DNA of 64,000 bases, from assembly GCF_000449425.2 (NCBI RefSeq), contig NZ_AVHW01000091.1:39450-103449 (forward strand), read 5' to 3'. The stretch is from Clostridioides difficile CD160 (GTDB lineage: Bacteria > Bacillota > Clostridia > Peptostreptococcales > Peptostreptococcaceae). The translations under genes and the position numbers were made by a program. Position 1 is the stretch's first letter; every line of letters starts with the position of its first letter. The notes beneath the pieces were generated by a model. It was not told the origin of the DNA. It saw only the letters and a list, made by a program, of their open reading frames with translations, and made no database searches. Of the stretch, positions 62,333-64,000 are shown piece after piece.

Positions 62333-63922
62333 TTAATTGCCATTTAAAAACTCTTGAGTAGCATGCACCTGACCATCAGATAATATATAAATCCCAAATC
62401 CAGTACTATAGAACTCATTACTAAGCATATTTGCATTATACTCAGGAGACTTCTTCCATACTTCAAATATAGCTTTTGCTAAATCTTTTGCATCTTGAGT
62501 AGTTTGGACATTTTTAGAGTTGATATAAATATATGCTATATTTTCCTCACTTCTCATTCCAAAATCAGAAAATACTTGTGGAGCATTTTTACCATCTATA
62601 TAATGTGCAAAAACTTTTTTATCCATCATGTACTTAGACCATGCATTTGCCATACCCTCTAGCTTACTAGACACTACCAAAGGTACTTTACCTTTTTCTT
62701 TTCTATAAGAATTAATTAAGTTATACATTTCAGTAGACACCATTGTTTTAAATTCTGGACTGTTATAATCATGAGTTTTATCATCTAGCACTTTTATTTC
62801 TACTCTTTTTTCTGTGCTTTTTCCCCATTCATCTGTAGCCTTTAATGTCAATATATATGCACCTACTCTATTTGTGTCTATAAATCCATCAATTTTTATT
62901 GACAATACCTTCCCAGTATTATCTTTAGCTACTATATTCAACTTCCCACTATCAAACTTTTCGCCTTTATATATCTCTGTAATCCCTACTGTGATTGTTG
63001 GAGGTTGTCCATTTGATTCTGATGCACTTACACATTGTTGTATTACTTTATTACTCAATTCACCTATAGAAGTTATATGTTTAGCTCCTTCTAGTATATT
63101 CTTATCACTACCATCATTTACTAATACCATTGGATAGTCTTTAGTAAGTGGTGCAGCTGCTATAGCATCTACTAATTGATAGCCATCTGACACATAAAAC
63201 CCATCTGCACTTTTAAAAAAGTAGTCTATTACCTTTTCATTAGTTTCAAATCGGTCAGTTCCTTCTATTCTTACTGAGTTTGTATTTTTAGCTAGAGAGT
63301 TACTCATTATCTCTTCTGAGCCTATACAATATGATAGAACATTTTTTACATCAAAAGGTACACTCTTTCCATCTGTAAGTATTATTGGAACTCCATCTCT
63401 AGTTGCTACTGATGATACACTCATTGCATCTGCTTCTCCACTATATGCATTAGTTAATAGTACTTTGTCCACTTTTTTTATAGTTGATATTTCTTTAGCT
63501 ACTAAATAACTTGTTTTTAGTCTGTCTTCTCCACCAATTCTCTTGACTTCTATATTTTTAGAATCCAGTTCTTTTTCTACTGATTTACTTATAGTATCTT
63601 CTGTACCTATTATGTATGCTTTTTTGATATTTTTTAAACATCTATTTGTCTCTGTTGGTATCTTATTTTTTTGTGTAAATAATATTGGTGCTTTTGTGGC
63701 ACCTGACAATCCACTTGCACTCAATCCATCTGCAAGTGATTTTTCTGTATTTACTAAAATTACTGTTTCATAAGTTTGTCTATCAGCTATCTTTGCTGCT
63801 GTTTCATATCTATCTTTACCATATATTTTTTCTACTACTGATGATGCATTTACACTTTTGAAGTTTACCAAGATTAATGATATTGCTAGACCTAATGATA
63901 ATATTTTTTTGTTCACTTTCAT
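62333..63922 (-). CDS. cwp11: CWB2 protein with Ig-like and CAP/SCP domains (Cwp11-like)
   Basis: A 529-residue paralogue of the preceding gene product, alike along its whole length: signal peptide to about residue 27, three CWB2 modules, an Ig-like domain (PPTITVGITEIYKGEKF) and a CAP domain with YNLINSYRKEKGK, VFAHYI and SEENIAY. It differs mostly in the loops of the CWB2 and Ig-like parts. The symbol is assigned by position only and could be another member of this family. It has its own terminator, so the two genes are separately transcribed. Confidence 0.82.
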   Translation of the reverse strand: MKVNKKILSLGLAISLILVNFKSVNASSVVEKIYGKDRYETAAKIADRQTYETVILVNTEKSLADGLSASGLSGATKAPILFTQKNKIPTETNRCLKNIKKAYIIGTEDTISKSVEKELDSKNIEVKRIGGEDRLKTSYLVAKEISTIKKVDKVLLTNAYSGEADAMSVSSVATRDGVPIILTDGKSVPFDVKNVLSYCIGSEEIMSNSLAKNTNSVRIEGTDRFETNEKVIDYFFKSADGFYVSDGYQLVDAIAAAPLTKDYPMVLVNDGSDKNILEGAKHITSIGELSNKVIQQCVSASESNGQPPTITVGITEIYKGEKFDSGKLNIVAKDNTGKVLSIKIDGFIDTNRVGAYILTLKATDEWGKSTEKRVEIKVLDDKTHDYNSPEFKTMVSTEMYNLINSYRKEKGKVPLVVSSKLEGMANAWSKYMMDKKVFAHYIDGKNAPQVFSDFGMRSEENIAYIYINSKNVQTTQDAKDLAKAIFEVWKKSPEYNANMLSNEFYSTGFGIYILSDGQVHATQEFLNGN

Positions 63923-64000
63923 ATCCCCCTGATGATTTTTATATTTTATATTTATATTATTTTTACCTTTTTTTAATTATTTTGTTATTTTTTGTATATT

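Overview
This low-GC window carries a large family of proteins with the CWB2 (PF04122) cell-wall-anchoring module, the slpA-secA2-cwp2-cwp66-cwp84 arrangement, a phosphoglycan (PSII) operon and the solitary methyltransferase camA. Together these identify Clostridioides difficile. The SlpA low-molecular-weight part and the broken cwp19 gene show that it is not simply a copy of the reference strain as I remember it. Gene names rest on remembered synteny and protein features; no search was run.

Layout. 1-2.3 kb: the end of an unrecognised gene and a membrane-anchored unknown. 2.4-6.1 kb: the PTS general enzymes ptsH and ptsI, unusually separated by a long structured gap, and a patatin-like lipase. 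6.3-10 kb: a minus-strand operon made of a c-di-GMP phosphodiesterase (GGDEF-EAL), an Rrf2 regulator and camA. 10.3-12 kb: a membrane-anchored amidase and a short, divergent cis-prenyltransferase. 12.1-18.5 kb: a DUF4358-like lipoprotein, then an amidohydrolase/MFS pair preceded by a near-consensus sigma-54 promoter and a palindrome, next to a sigma-54 activator gene and a HAD phosphatase. 18.9-21.1 kb: two tandem LytR-CpsA-Psr (LCP) genes. 21.3-24.4 kb: cwp19, frameshifted in an A5/T5 run, and an NlpC/P60 hydrolase with candidate WalR boxes.

24.6-41.9 kb: the PSII anionic polymer locus. It holds a polyprenyl-phosphate sugar transferase, MurJ/MviN-type flippase, phosphomannomutase/phosphoglucomutase, ManC, seven glycosyl- or glycerophosphotransferase-type enzymes, a polymerase-like membrane protein, UDP-glucose dehydrogenase and a CapD-like dehydratase. 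cwp7 lies inside it. The two upstream LCP genes are the expected attachment enzymes. 42-53 kb: cwp6 (amidase), an acyltransferase-like membrane protein, cwp5, cwp84 (the cysteine protease that matures SlpA), a GtrA-like protein, cwp66 and an LmbE-like deacetylase. 53-64 kb: cwp2, secA2, slpA and two tandem CWB2-CAP proteins (cwp12/cwp11-like).

How it works together: SecA2 exports SlpA and other Cwps; Cwp84 cleaves SlpA into two subunits; CWB2 modules hold all Cwps to the wall by binding PSII, which is made and attached by the neighbouring operon and LCP genes. The most interesting unannotated signals are regulatory: a sigma-54 promoter/UAS pair, WalR-like boxes overlapping CAAAAA (CamA) sites upstream of two peptidoglycan hydrolases, an 11-mer shared by the leaders of slpA, secA2 and cwp2, and a 10-bp inverted repeat that can hide the ribosome binding site of the amidase.
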